Notes: generated by a model not told the origin, from the letters alone. DNA of 19,432 nt from Clostridia bacterium (GCA_900767415.1 CAAFYZ010000003.1:1-19432), one strand, 5' to 3'; positions 5,886 to 13,961 are shown, numbered from the stretch's first letter. Numbers and translations: made by a program.

Positions 5886-8063
5886 TTATTTTTGCTCTTC
5901 GGACAAAAAGTCTTCTTCCGCATGAGAGCGGGAGAAGGTATGCGGCTCGTCATGGAGAAGGTCATAGACGCTCCGATACGAAAAATCGCGGATCAACGCT
6001 TCTGCCGCCGTATTGGATTTTGTACGGAAGGGAATACGGACAGGCGCTTCTTTTGTCAGGTCTATGTAATTGTCCGACCACTCAACCTCGATATTTTGAA
6101 AATCAAACTTTACATATTTTACAAAAGCAGAGGCAGAAACCGTCAGAACGAAGTCTTTTCCGCTCCCTTTGATCTCGTAAAGAATATCGGGATAGGAGAA
6201 GCGAAATCTGCGTGGCACGACGAAAAGTGCGGTATCGGAGAAAACGAGATTCTGTCCGTCCGAGAGGAAATAGGAGAGATAAAACTCCTTCTCGTGTCCC
6301 GAAATCTCCGCGGAAAAATCCGCCTGCAATGCCACGGCGGAAGAGACAGGAGAGAGAAGAACCTCGGCGGTGAGTTCTTTTTGCACGCGGTTGTACGCAT
6401 CGCAAAGAAGGCAGGTCAGCGTCCCGCGGAAGGGGGTCACGGAAATATTGGAGGCGATCAGCGAGAGGCGGGCGCCGTCCGTCTTCGGAATCAGAGCGAG
6501 CGGTGCCGTCGCGCGGCGGAAGGCGTACCATGCCGCCTTTTTGCGTCCGGCGGCGTCGATCAGAGAAGAAGAGGTGCGCGTCTTCGCATCGGCGAGCGAG
6601 CCGAACATCAAGGGCGCGGGAACCCCTTCTTCGGCGCGTCGTCTCAAAATCTCCTCCTTCATTTTATCCGCCTGGACAATGCCGGAAAGGTAGACGATTT
6701 TCTCCATGCCGCCGGCGTACGGATACCTTTCGAACCCGGCGTTCAGAATTTTCACAAGGTCGCCCGCGTGTTCTTCCGACGAGAGCATCGCGTCGGAAAG
6801 GCAATTCCACCCGTCGGCGGGAAGAAAGGTGCGAAGGGTGCTCATCGCGGGCAGCGAGGGGAAAGCGGCGAGCGGCGGCTCTTTTACCGAAAAGCAGGAG
6901 AGCGTCGGGTCGGCGCGGTGCACGCAGGCGTTCAGCCGTTCAAGCAACGCGGGGTCTTCCGAGACGGTGTAAAAGCAGAGCACGGCGGGGTGATGCGCGA
7001 CGCGGGCGATAAAATCGCACGCCGTCTCTTCTCCCGACGCTCCGTCGGCGCAGACCTCCTGAAAAACCGCGATGCCGAGACGGTCGCAAAGATCGTAAAA
7101 CACATCGGGAGGAAAGACGCCGGCGTCCCGGACGAAGAAGGCGTTGATGCCCGCCGACGCCGCCGCTTCGAGCCGGGAGCGGATATGGCTCTCTGCCTCG
7201 CGTGCGAGCAAGGGAGAGATCGGAAGGTATGCCGTGCCGCGGGGGACAAACGGAATCCCGTCCGAAGAAAAGGCAAACGCCCCCGCCTCCGTGCGGGAGA
7301 TCGGTGCACGGACGCCGACGGAGAGTTCCGTCGCGTCGATCGCCTCCGCGTCGTGATAAAGGGTTACCGTCAGGCGGTAACACGCCGCCTCTCCGCACCC
7401 TGCGGGATACCAGCGGGTCGCGCGGCGAAGATTGACCTCTCCTTCAGAATCGGGAAGCCCTGCATAAAAGTACTGTCCCGCGGGAGACTGCACCGCGGCA
7501 ACGGCGCGCACGCCTCTTCCCTCTCCGAGAAGTTCCGCACGCACGCGGAAAAACGTCTCCTCCCCGCGGGTCTCGGCACAGACGCCGACGCGGTCGATCG
7601 CCGCCGTATCCGTCGCGATGCACTCCGCCGGGCGGAAAATCCCCATGTCGTCGAAGAAAGCACCCTCGAAAACCCCGTCTTTTGCCTTTGGGGGAAAGAC
7701 GACGGTCAGCCGATGCTCTCCCGGGGTCAGAACCCCGCGGATCTCAACCGTCGTCACGGCGCGTCTGTCGGGGACATCCGCTATCCGCCGACCGTCAATC
7801 TCGATGTACGCGGGTGCAAACAGTCCGTAAAAGCGCAAAAACACATAACGGTTTGAGAGCATCAGTGCGTCCGCCGTGAGGCACGCGGAAAAGGTCGCGC
7901 CGAAGGAAAGTGCCTCGGCAATCCGCTCGTCGTCACCGGCGGCGCGGGGTGTGGGAATCTCTCCGATCGCCGCAAGAGCACTGATCAGCGAGCAGGGTAC
8001 CCTGACGGAGATCGGGGCAAGTTCCCGATATTCGATTTGAAAGTCTGTCAGCTGTGTTCGCAT
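5886..8063 (-). CDS. Degenerate GH2 (beta-mannosidase-like) protein
   Basis: A 725-aa protein with the layout of GH2 beta-mannosidases: an N-terminal jelly-roll sugar-binding-like region, immunoglobulin-like segments, a TIM-barrel core and a C-terminal beta region. Core landmarks align with the family: GINAFFVRDAG-VFPPDVFYDLCDRLGIAVFQE (about 305-336) and a late GRKKAAWYAFRR. The acid/base Glu seems kept in YTVSED (Glu369) but in place of the usual NE pair, and the nucleophile position reads KEPPLAAFPSL (Glu395) instead of SEFGFQSFPS. The conserved WQLND motif reads FGSLAD. Activity is therefore doubtful; it may be altered in specificity or non-catalytic. There is no signal peptide. The start at 8063 follows AAAGGAG by 6 nt; a TTG at 8078 would overlap that site. 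It sits between map and mscL. Confidence 0.75.
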   Translation of the reverse strand: MRTQLTDFQIEYRELAPISVRVPCSLISALAAIGEIPTPRAAGDDERIAEALSFGATFSACLTADALMLSNRYVFLRFYGLFAPAYIEIDGRRIADVPDRRAVTTVEIRGVLTPGEHRLTVVFPPKAKDGVFEGAFFDDMGIFRPAECIATDTAAIDRVGVCAETRGEETFFRVRAELLGEGRGVRAVAAVQSPAGQYFYAGLPDSEGEVNLRRATRWYPAGCGEAACYRLTVTLYHDAEAIDATELSVGVRAPISRTEAGAFAFSSDGIPFVPRGTAYLPISPLLAREAESHIRSRLEAAASAGINAFFVRDAGVFPPDVFYDLCDRLGIAVFQEVCADGASGEETACDFIARVAHHPAVLCFYTVSEDPALLERLNACVHRADPTLSCFSVKEPPLAAFPSLPAMSTLRTFLPADGWNCLSDAMLSSEEHAGDLVKILNAGFERYPYAGGMEKIVYLSGIVQADKMKEEILRRRAEEGVPAPLMFGSLADAKTRTSSSLIDAAGRKKAAWYAFRRATAPLALIPKTDGARLSLIASNISVTPFRGTLTCLLCDAYNRVQKELTAEVLLSPVSSAVALQADFSAEISGHEKEFYLSYFLSDGQNLVFSDTALFVVPRRFRFSYPDILYEIKGSGKDFVLTVSASAFVKYVKFDFQNIEVEWSDNYIDLTKEAPVRIPFRTKSNTAAEALIRDFSYRSVYDLLHDEPHTFSRSHAEEDFLSEEQK

Positions 8064-8087
8064 GAATTCTCCTTTCAAACTTCGTTA

Positions 8088-8116
8088 TTTGTAAATCATT
8101 ATTGTCATTTTGACAA
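8088..8116 (-). promoter_or_regulatory. Candidate internal promoter for the GH2-like gene
   Basis: TTGTCA (8111-8116, within the last map codons) and TACAAA (8088-8093) are 17 bp apart, 24 nt before the start at 8063. The spacing is ideal but the -10 is imperfect, so read-through from the map promoter is equally possible. Confidence 0.4.
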
Positions 8117-8980
8117 AATTTCGTGTCCGGTCTCGGTGATCAGCACTTCGTATTCCACCTGTGCCGACAGTCTGCCGTCCGCCGTGCGGATCGTCCAACC
8201 GTCGCGGGCGTCCTGATATACGCGGGCGGTACCGGCGTTGATCATCGGTTCTACCGTGAAAATCATCCCCGGAGCGAGGACCAGTCCCGTCCCGCGGAAT
8301 CCCGTGTGGGCGACGAAGGGGTCCTCGTGCATTTTAAGCCCGACCCCGTGTCCGCCGATCTCGCGGACGACGCGGAAACCGTGGCGATGCGCGAGCGCGG
8401 AGATGTCGTATCCGATGTCACCGAGGTGCGACGTATAGGGGGCAAGGTGAGAGACGGCGAGTTTTACCGCCTCCTCGGTGACGGAAATCAGCTCTTCCGC
8501 TTCTTTGCCGATTCTTCCTATTCCATACATACGCGAGGCGTCGCCGAAGTAGCCGTCATAGATCGTCGTGCAGTCGACGTTGAGAATATCCCCTTCTTTC
8601 AGTACGCACATCTCCGACGGGATCCCGTGGCAGACGACCTCGTTGACCGATGTGCAGACCGCCTTCGGAAATCCTTCGAACCCGAGGCAGGCGGGCGTGC
8701 CGCCGAGAGCGCGTGTCTCCCGCATGACCGTATCGTCGATCTCGGCGGTGGTGATGCCGGGGGCTATCATTTTCGAGACGGCGTCGAGAACGGCGCTGTT
8801 CACCGCACCGGCGGCGCGACACCCTTCGATCTGCGCCGCGGTCTTGATCATGCGGCGGGGCGGAATGTGCTCGCCGCGGGCGCGGAAGGGGGCAAGGGCG
8901 AGATCGGTTTTTTTATGGCAGGCGGCATACGGAAGTCCGCTGCCGCACGGACAGGCGGTATCATCGGTCGGAAAAATCAT
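8105..8980 (-). CDS. map: Methionine aminopeptidase type I with SEC-C zinc motif
   Basis: A metalloprotease that removes the initiator Met from nascent proteins in the cytosol. The 291-aa protein starts with a SEC-C-type zinc motif: Cys10, Cys12, Cys21 and His22 (C-x-C-x8-C-H). The pita-bread catalytic domain follows. The five metal ligands are all present: Asp136, Asp147, His211, Glu244 and Glu276, with the 11-residue Asp-Asp spacing of the Escherichia coli enzyme; His118 is the substrate-contacting His in VCHGIP. The SEC-C extension is a known variant in Firmicutes and may aid ribosome or protein contact. The start at 8980 follows AAGGAG by 5 nt; the upstream in-frame extension to 9154 reads unlike protein and crosses the promoter. 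It leads the map / GH2-like / mscL group. Confidence 0.95.
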   Translation of the reverse strand: MIFPTDDTACPCGSGLPYAACHKKTDLALAPFRARGEHIPPRRMIKTAAQIEGCRAAGAVNSAVLDAVSKMIAPGITTAEIDDTVMRETRALGGTPACLGFEGFPKAVCTSVNEVVCHGIPSEMCVLKEGDILNVDCTTIYDGYFGDASRMYGIGRIGKEAEELISVTEEAVKLAVSHLAPYTSHLGDIGYDISALAHRHGFRVVREIGGHGVGLKMHEDPFVAHTGFRGTGLVLAPGMIFTVEPMINAGTARVYQDARDGWTIRTADGRLSAQVEYEVLITETGHEILSK

Positions 8981-9022
8981 GCTGACTCCTTCTCTTCGGA
9001 GAATATCTCCTCTTTCTTTTTC

Positions 9023-9051
9023 ATTATACCACTGTTTGCGCGTTTTTTCAA
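9023..9051 (-). promoter_or_regulatory. Strong promoter of map
   Basis: On the minus strand TTGAAA (9046-9051), a 17-bp spacer and a perfect TATAAT (9023-9028). The start codon is about 43 nt downstream of the -10. A small palindrome, GGAGA-tat-TCTCC, lies in the leader near 8998-9010. Confidence 0.88.
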
Positions 9052-9148
9052 CTCCTTTTTTTATGTGAAAATTCACAAAGGCACTTTCCGCTTTTTGTGC
9101 ATGTTTATAAAATATTTTGTTTTTTCTTAAGTTTCGTCCGTACCGCCC

Positions 9149-9177
9149 TTGCAATCGGTCGCGGGATATGGTAAAAT
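9149..9177 (+). promoter_or_regulatory. Promoter of the Cys/His-repeat lipoprotein
   Basis: TTGCAA (9149-9154), a 17-bp spacer and TAAAAT (9172-9177), with the start codon 31 nt downstream. It is divergent from the map promoter. The spacer between them holds a GTGAA-AA-TTCAC dyad at 9065-9076. Confidence 0.72.
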
Positions 9178-9208
9178 GTCTTCAGTAAATACTATATGGG
9201 AGGTTTTC

Positions 9209-12200
9209 ATGAAAAAGAAAATCCTGTTGTTCCTCGCGGTGTTCTGCCTGCTCCTCGGTCTGACCGCCTGCTCTCTCGGCAAGACGGACCCTTCGACCTG
9301 CGAGCACGTATACGACAACGTCTGTGACGACACCTGCAACAAGTGCGGTGCGGTACGCGAAGCGCCGCATGCATACGAAAACGACTGTGCGACCGAGTGC
9401 CCGCTCTGCCACAAGACGCGGGTCACCGAGCATAAGTACGACAACGCCTGCGATACGACCTGTAACGTATGCGGTGCGACGCGCACTGTACCCGGGCATG
9501 TATACGACAATGCCTGTGATGCGATCTGCAACATCTGCGGAACGAAGCGCGACGTACCCGACCACGTGTACGAGACTGCCTGCTCTGCGGTCTGCAAGAT
9601 CTGCGGGCACACCCGTGCGGTCACGCATACTTACGTTTCCGCCTGTGCGGAGGCCTGCTCCGTGTGCGGCGAAGCACGCGCGGATCACGCCGAGCATGAG
9701 TTCTCGAGTCTTTGCGACACGACCTGCAACAAGTGCGGCAAGGTGCGCGAGCCCCTCGCGGAACACACCTACTTCGGCGATTGCGCGACCAAGTGCGGCA
9801 AGTGCGGCGAAGCGCGCACGACGACGACCGCTCACACCTTCTCCGGTGCGTGCGACGGCGAGTGCAACATCTGCCACGAGACCCGCGAACCTCTCGCGGA
9901 ACACACCTATCTTCACGACTGCTCCGAACTCTGCTCCGTGTGCGGTCTGCGCCGTACCACAGAAACCGCGCATACCTACCGCAACAACTGCGTAGACAAG
10001 TGCGACGTCTGTGAAGAGGCGCGTGAAAACATCCCGCATTCCTTCTCTTCCGACTGCGATACCACCTGTAACAACTGCGGCGCTACGCGCCAGACAGGTA
10101 CCGCGCATACCTTCACGCACGACTGCCAGACCCTGTGCGAGTTGTGCGGTGAAACGCGCGAGGCACCCGTGGCGCACACCTTCGCCGCCTCCTGCTCCGA
10201 GCACTGCTCCGTCTGCGGCGAAGAGAACCCCGCCCCCGTCGACCATGACTACGGCGCGCTCCCGAACTGTAACGCGGAGTGTGAAAGATGCCACGAAACG
10301 AGAGTTCCTCCTCATCGCTATGTCTCCGACTGTGCGGAAGTGTGCGCCGACTGCGGTGCCGCCCGCCCCGCCGATGAGATCCAAGCGGAACATAATTACG
10401 GCGAATCCGCCTGCTCCGAACATTGCGTCGCCTGCGGAAAGACGCGCACGCCTTCGGAAAAGCACACCTACACCGATGCGTGCGACGAAGAGTGCAACGT
10501 GTGCGGCGAGATCCGCAAAGCACCTCACATCTTCTCGGGTGACTGCGACACCAAATGTAACAACTGCGGTTATAAGCGCGAAGGGTCTGTCGGTCACACC
10601 TACTCGGGCGACTGCGACACGACCTGCAACGTCTGCGGCGAGACGCGTACCGCGCCGGTCGGTCACACCTTCACTCACGTCTGCGACGAGACCTGCTCCG
10701 TCTGCGGTGCGAAGAATCCCGCACCCGCCGATCACGACTTCGGCGCGGACGCAAAATGCAACTCCGCCTGCTCCGTCTGCGGCAAGCAGAAGGGCAACCA
10801 CACCTACGACGACGCCTGCGATCCCGACTGTAATGTCTGCCACGAGACGAGAGTTCCCCCGCACTCCTACCAAACGGACTGCGACACGACCTGCGAGATC
10901 TGCGGCGAAATGACCCGTCCGAATCCTCCCCACAAATACACTTATGCCTGCCAGACGAAGTGCGAGCTGTGCGGCGAGACGCGCACCGCGCCGGTCGATC
11001 ACACCTTCGAGTTTGACTGCGACAGCGAGTGTGACGTCTGCCATGAGACGCGCGTTGCCGACCACGTCTACAACACGGTCTGCGACACGACGTGCAAGAT
11101 CTGTAACAGAGAGACAAGACCGAACCCGCCGCATCACTTCGACCATCTCTGCGACGAGGTCTGCTCACTGTGCGGTGCTCCGAACCCGAATCCTCTCGCA
11201 CACAAGTACGCGAGCGCAAGCTGCGACGCGACCTGCGAGTATTGCGGCAGAAAGCAGAACAATCACGAATACGACAACGATTGCGATGCCGAGTGCAATA
11301 AGTGCGGCGACAAGAGAACCCCGCCTCACTCCTTTGAACATCCCTGCGATGCGGTCTGCTCCGTGTGCGGCGAGCCGAACCCGAGCCCCGCAGAGCATGA
11401 ATATGAGACGGTCTGCGACACGACCTGTAAGGTCTGCGGCAAAGAGACAAGACCGAACCCGCCGCACGACTTTACCTCCGACTGTGACGAGACCTGCGGA
11501 AAGTGCAACTTTATCCGCGAGGGCGGAAAAGGCGGCAAAGAGAATCCCACGCCGCATAACTACAACGGTCACGACTGCCAGACGCACTGTGCGGACTGCG
11601 ACCACGTCCGTACCGCAACGACAGCGCACACCTACGAGAAAGAGCATTGCTCCGTCGCCTGCTCCGTCTGCGGCGAGACGAGAACTCCCACGCACGTCTA
11701 TGACAGCGACTGCGACGAGGTCTGCAACGAGTGCGGCACGAAGAGAGTTACGACGGTAGCACACACCTATCTCGGCATCTGCGGAACTTCCTGCACCAAG
11801 TGCCAGCAGAAGAGAGCCGCCGGCGGACCGCACACCTACGACAACGTCTGCGATCCCGACTGTAACGTATGCGGCGAGACGAGAGTTCCCCCGCACGCCT
11901 TCAAGACCGATTGCAGCGCGCATTGTATGTATTGTGAATATGTAAGACCCGAAACCGCGAAGAAGCCGCACACCTACTCCGGCGAGTGCGACACCACGTG
12001 TAACGTATGCGGTGAGACGAGAGTGATCGAAGCGCATCACGTATACGACAACGACTGCGACACGACGTGTAACGTATGCGGTGCGGAAAGAGAGATCACG
12101 CACACCTACAAGCACGCCTGCTCCGAGTACTGCTCCGTCTGCGGTCAGCACCGTGACCTTCCCGAAGGCGTCACGCACACGTGGGCGCACGACTGCTCGA

Positions 12201-12346
12201 CCCAATGCTCCGAGTGCAAAATTACCAGAAAAGATCCTCCGAAAACGCACACGGACGAAAACCATGACGGAATCTGCGACCAGTGCGGCGAACGCATCCC
12301 GTCCGGAAACTCCGGCAATATGACGGAAGAACACCCCTTCCCCTAA
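9209..12346 (+). CDS. Lipoprotein made of ~44 tandem Cys/His repeats
   Basis: A 1045-aa exported lipoprotein; the function is not known to me. Residues 1-20 form a lipoprotein signal peptide with lipobox LTAC (Cys21). From residue 33 to near 1027 the protein is an unbroken series of about 44 units averaging 23 residues. The pattern is H-x-Y/F-x(3-5)-C-x3-C-x2-C-G/H-x2-R, often followed by a short Pro/Thr/Ala linker. Forty-three units have all three Cys and the leading His; the last (HTDENHDGICDQCG) is partial and contains a D-x-N-x-D-G loop. Roughly 130 Cys make up about one residue in eight. Each unit offers a CCCH ligand set, so metal binding is my inference. Similar units appear as short tails in large secreted proteins of gut Firmicutes; here no other domain is present. 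The start follows GGGAGG. Its own promoter and terminator suggest a single-gene unit. Confidence 0.9.
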   Translation: MKKKILLFLAVFCLLLGLTACSLGKTDPSTCEHVYDNVCDDTCNKCGAVREAPHAYENDCATECPLCHKTRVTEHKYDNACDTTCNVCGATRTVPGHVYDNACDAICNICGTKRDVPDHVYETACSAVCKICGHTRAVTHTYVSACAEACSVCGEARADHAEHEFSSLCDTTCNKCGKVREPLAEHTYFGDCATKCGKCGEARTTTTAHTFSGACDGECNICHETREPLAEHTYLHDCSELCSVCGLRRTTETAHTYRNNCVDKCDVCEEARENIPHSFSSDCDTTCNNCGATRQTGTAHTFTHDCQTLCELCGETREAPVAHTFAASCSEHCSVCGEENPAPVDHDYGALPNCNAECERCHETRVPPHRYVSDCAEVCADCGAARPADEIQAEHNYGESACSEHCVACGKTRTPSEKHTYTDACDEECNVCGEIRKAPHIFSGDCDTKCNNCGYKREGSVGHTYSGDCDTTCNVCGETRTAPVGHTFTHVCDETCSVCGAKNPAPADHDFGADAKCNSACSVCGKQKGNHTYDDACDPDCNVCHETRVPPHSYQTDCDTTCEICGEMTRPNPPHKYTYACQTKCELCGETRTAPVDHTFEFDCDSECDVCHETRVADHVYNTVCDTTCKICNRETRPNPPHHFDHLCDEVCSLCGAPNPNPLAHKYASASCDATCEYCGRKQNNHEYDNDCDAECNKCGDKRTPPHSFEHPCDAVCSVCGEPNPSPAEHEYETVCDTTCKVCGKETRPNPPHDFTSDCDETCGKCNFIREGGKGGKENPTPHNYNGHDCQTHCADCDHVRTATTAHTYEKEHCSVACSVCGETRTPTHVYDSDCDEVCNECGTKRVTTVAHTYLGICGTSCTKCQQKRAAGGPHTYDNVCDPDCNVCGETRVPPHAFKTDCSAHCMYCEYVRPETAKKPHTYSGECDTTCNVCGETRVIEAHHVYDNDCDTTCNVCGAEREITHTYKHACSEYCSVCGQHRDLPEGVTHTWAHDCSTQCSECKITRKDPPKTHTDENHDGICDQCGERIPSGNSGNMTEEHPFP

Positions 12347-12362
12347 GGACGAATATCCGAAA

Positions 12363-12396
12363 GAGGACTGTCACACGGGTGCGTGTGACAGTCCTC
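12363..12396. repeat. Perfect 14-bp hairpin after the lipoprotein gene
   Basis: The arms 12363-12376 (GAGGACTGTCACAC) and 12383-12396 are exact reverse complements around a 6-nt loop, 16 nt after the stop codon. The following sequence is CCC-TTT rather than a clear T-run. It may stabilise the mRNA 3' end or work together with the terminator that follows. Confidence 0.7.
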
Positions 12397-12402
12397 CCCT
12401 TT

Positions 12403-12442
12403 GTGAAAACGCGTCTTTTCCGATGCGTTTTCACCCTTTTTT
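12403..12442 (+). terminator. Rho-independent terminator of the lipoprotein gene
   Basis: GTGAAAACGC (12403-12412) pairs with GCGTTTTCAC (12425-12434), followed by CC and a T6 run, then a second T-rich stretch. Confidence 0.85.
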
Positions 12443-12458
12443 CGCCTTTTTTCTTCTC

Positions 12459-12487
12459 CCTGAACCGAGAGACGGGCGGAATATTAT
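12459..12487 (+). promoter_or_regulatory. Weak candidate promoter of the purine permease
   Basis: TATTAT (12482-12487) is a reasonable -10, with CTGAAC-like sequence about 16 bp upstream (12460-12465). No better pair is seen between the terminator and the permease. No aptamer resembling the purine riboswitch is recognisable in 12443-12566. Confidence 0.35.
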
Positions 12488-12546
12488 CACAATCCTCCTA
12501 CTGTCAACGACAATCCATTTATGAAAGGTAAGGACTCCGACAAAAA

Positions 12547-12570
12547 ATGTCGGACGTAAAAAAGAAATGA
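12547..12570 (+). CDS. Possible 7-codon leader ORF overlapping the permease start
   Basis: An ATG at 12547 opens the peptide MSDVKKK, and its TGA stop shares bases with the permease ATG (ATGA). AAGGA lies 12 nt upstream at 12530-12534, which is long. The ATG sits in the loop and 3' arm of a hairpin (TCCGACA 12536-12542 with TGTCGGA 12548-12554). The permease lacks a good ribosome binding site of its own, so translational coupling is possible. The ORF is too short to be sure. Confidence 0.25.
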   Translation: MSDVKKK

Positions 12571-13961
12571 ATTCCATCAAAAAGTTTTTCAAACTGGAAG
12601 AGAACGGCACGACCGTAAAAACCGAACTTCTCGCAGGTCTGACGACCTTCTTCGCCATGGTCTATATCCTGATGGTGAACGCCGATATGTTCACCGCGAC
12701 GGGTGTCTCCTACGGCGCCATCTACATTGCAACCGCCATCTCCGCCGTCGTCGGCACGGTACTGATCGGTCTGCTCGCCAATCTCCCTCTCGCACAGGCG
12801 AGCGGCATGGGACTGAATGCCTTCTTCGTCTATACCGTCTGCCTCGGCTTCGGCTTCACTTATGCGAACGCTCTCGTGCTCGTGCTGATCGACGGTCTTG
12901 TCTTTATCGCTCTGACGCTGACGGGTCTTCGCAAAAAGATCTTTGAAGCCATTCCCGATGCGGTGCGCGTCGCAATCCCTGCCGGTATCGGTCTGTTCAT
13001 CGCTTTTCTCGGACTGCAGAATGCGAAAATTGTCATTCCGAGTACCTCGACGGGTGTGACGCTCGCCTCCTTCAACCTTCTCTCCCAGCCGTGGGGCAAT
13101 GTCATGCCGATGCTCGTCACCATCGCCGCCTTCCTTGCCATCGCCATCATGGCGAAGAAAAACGTCAAGGGTGCCGTCCTGTACGGAATCCTCGGCGGTG
13201 CGGCTCTCTATTACCTTCTCGGTCTGACCGTTCCGGATTTTTATGCCAACCTCGGCATCACGATGTCCAGCCCGTTCGACGCATTCGGCGAATTCTTCAA
13301 CGAGTCCTTTGCCAAAGTGTTTACCGAGGGCTTTGACTTCTCGGTCTACGCCTCGGCACACGGCACGGCGAATCTTGTGCTGATGATCCTGACCACGGCA
13401 CTCGCCTTCTGCATGGTCGATATGTTCGACACGATCGGCACGCTCTACGGTGCCTGCTCGCGCGGCAATATGCTGACCGAAGAGGGAGAAGTCCCGAACA
13501 TGGACCGCGCCATGCTCGCCGACGCGATCGCAACGACAACGGGTGCGATCTGCGGTACGTCTACCGTCACGACCTTCGTCGAATCTTCTGCCGGTGTGGC
13601 AGAGGGCGGACGCACCGGTCTTTCTTCCATGGCGACCGCGTTCCTCTTCTTCGTCGCGATGTTCCTCTCCCCGATCGCCCAGCTGATCCCCTCCTGCGCG
13701 ACGGCGGCGGCTCTCATCTATGTCGGCGTCCTGATGATGTCCAGTGTAACAAAGATCGACTGGCACGCACCCGAGAGTGCGATCCCCGCGTTCCTCACGC
13801 TCGCCATGATGCCCTTCTCCTACAACATCTCCTACGGTATCGCCTTCGGTCTGATCTCGTATGTCGTGATCCACGCCTTTATCGGTAAAATCCGTGAGAT
13901 CAAGATCGGCACATGGGTGATCACCGCGCTCTTCCTCGCAATGCTGTTCCTGACGCACTGA
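12567..13961 (+). CDS. NCS2 purine permease, AzgA/PbuG type
   Basis: A 464-aa proton-coupled importer with about 12-14 hydrophobic helices, predicted to take up adenine, guanine or hypoxanthine across the cytoplasmic membrane. Family marks are LLAGLTTFFAMVYILMVN at the N-terminus, QASGMGLNAFF (a conserved NCS2 motif) and FVESSAGVAEGGRTGLSS, the signature that separates the AzgA/PbuG group from xanthine and uracil permeases. Length is normal for the group. The ATG at 12567 has no strong ribosome binding site (only GTAAAAAAGAA precedes it), so the start may depend on the short leader ORF. It is a single-gene unit ending at the terminator at 13996-14033. Confidence 0.93.
   Translation: MNSIKKFFKLEENGTTVKTELLAGLTTFFAMVYILMVNADMFTATGVSYGAIYIATAISAVVGTVLIGLLANLPLAQASGMGLNAFFVYTVCLGFGFTYANALVLVLIDGLVFIALTLTGLRKKIFEAIPDAVRVAIPAGIGLFIAFLGLQNAKIVIPSTSTGVTLASFNLLSQPWGNVMPMLVTIAAFLAIAIMAKKNVKGAVLYGILGGAALYYLLGLTVPDFYANLGITMSSPFDAFGEFFNESFAKVFTEGFDFSVYASAHGTANLVLMILTTALAFCMVDMFDTIGTLYGACSRGNMLTEEGEVPNMDRAMLADAIATTTGAICGTSTVTTFVESSAGVAEGGRTGLSSMATAFLFFVAMFLSPIAQLIPSCATAAALIYVGVLMMSSVTKIDWHAPESAIPAFLTLAMMPFSYNISYGIAFGLISYVVIHAFIGKIREIKIGTWVITALFLAMLFLTH

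Noticed and set aside
5217..7856. 879-codon open frame on the plus strand
   Set aside because: It runs antisense to the GH2-like and mscL genes, has Arg/Gly-rich sequence with no family resemblance, and begins inside a terminator.
9065..9076. GTGAA-AA-TTCAC dyad between map and the lipoprotein gene
   Set aside because: Short, single copy and distant from both promoter cores; it could be chance in an AT-rich spacer.
9182..11146. 654-codon open frame antisense to the lipoprotein
   Set aside because: It is a mirror of the repeat gene: repetitive Ala/Val/Gly/Arg sequence with no ribosome binding site.
9320..12290. C-x3-C-x2-C as a radical SAM iron-sulfur motif
   Set aside because: The spacing matches, but it occurs over 40 times in an exported lipoprotein with no TIM barrel or SAM-binding motifs.
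9300..12300. Regular repeat spacing suggesting a CRISPR-like array
   Set aside because: The periodicity is that of codons in one long open frame; units vary in length and sequence and there are no unique spacers.
12443..12566. Purine riboswitch upstream of the permease
   Set aside because: I looked for the three-way junction with its conserved loop-loop pairs and did not find it.
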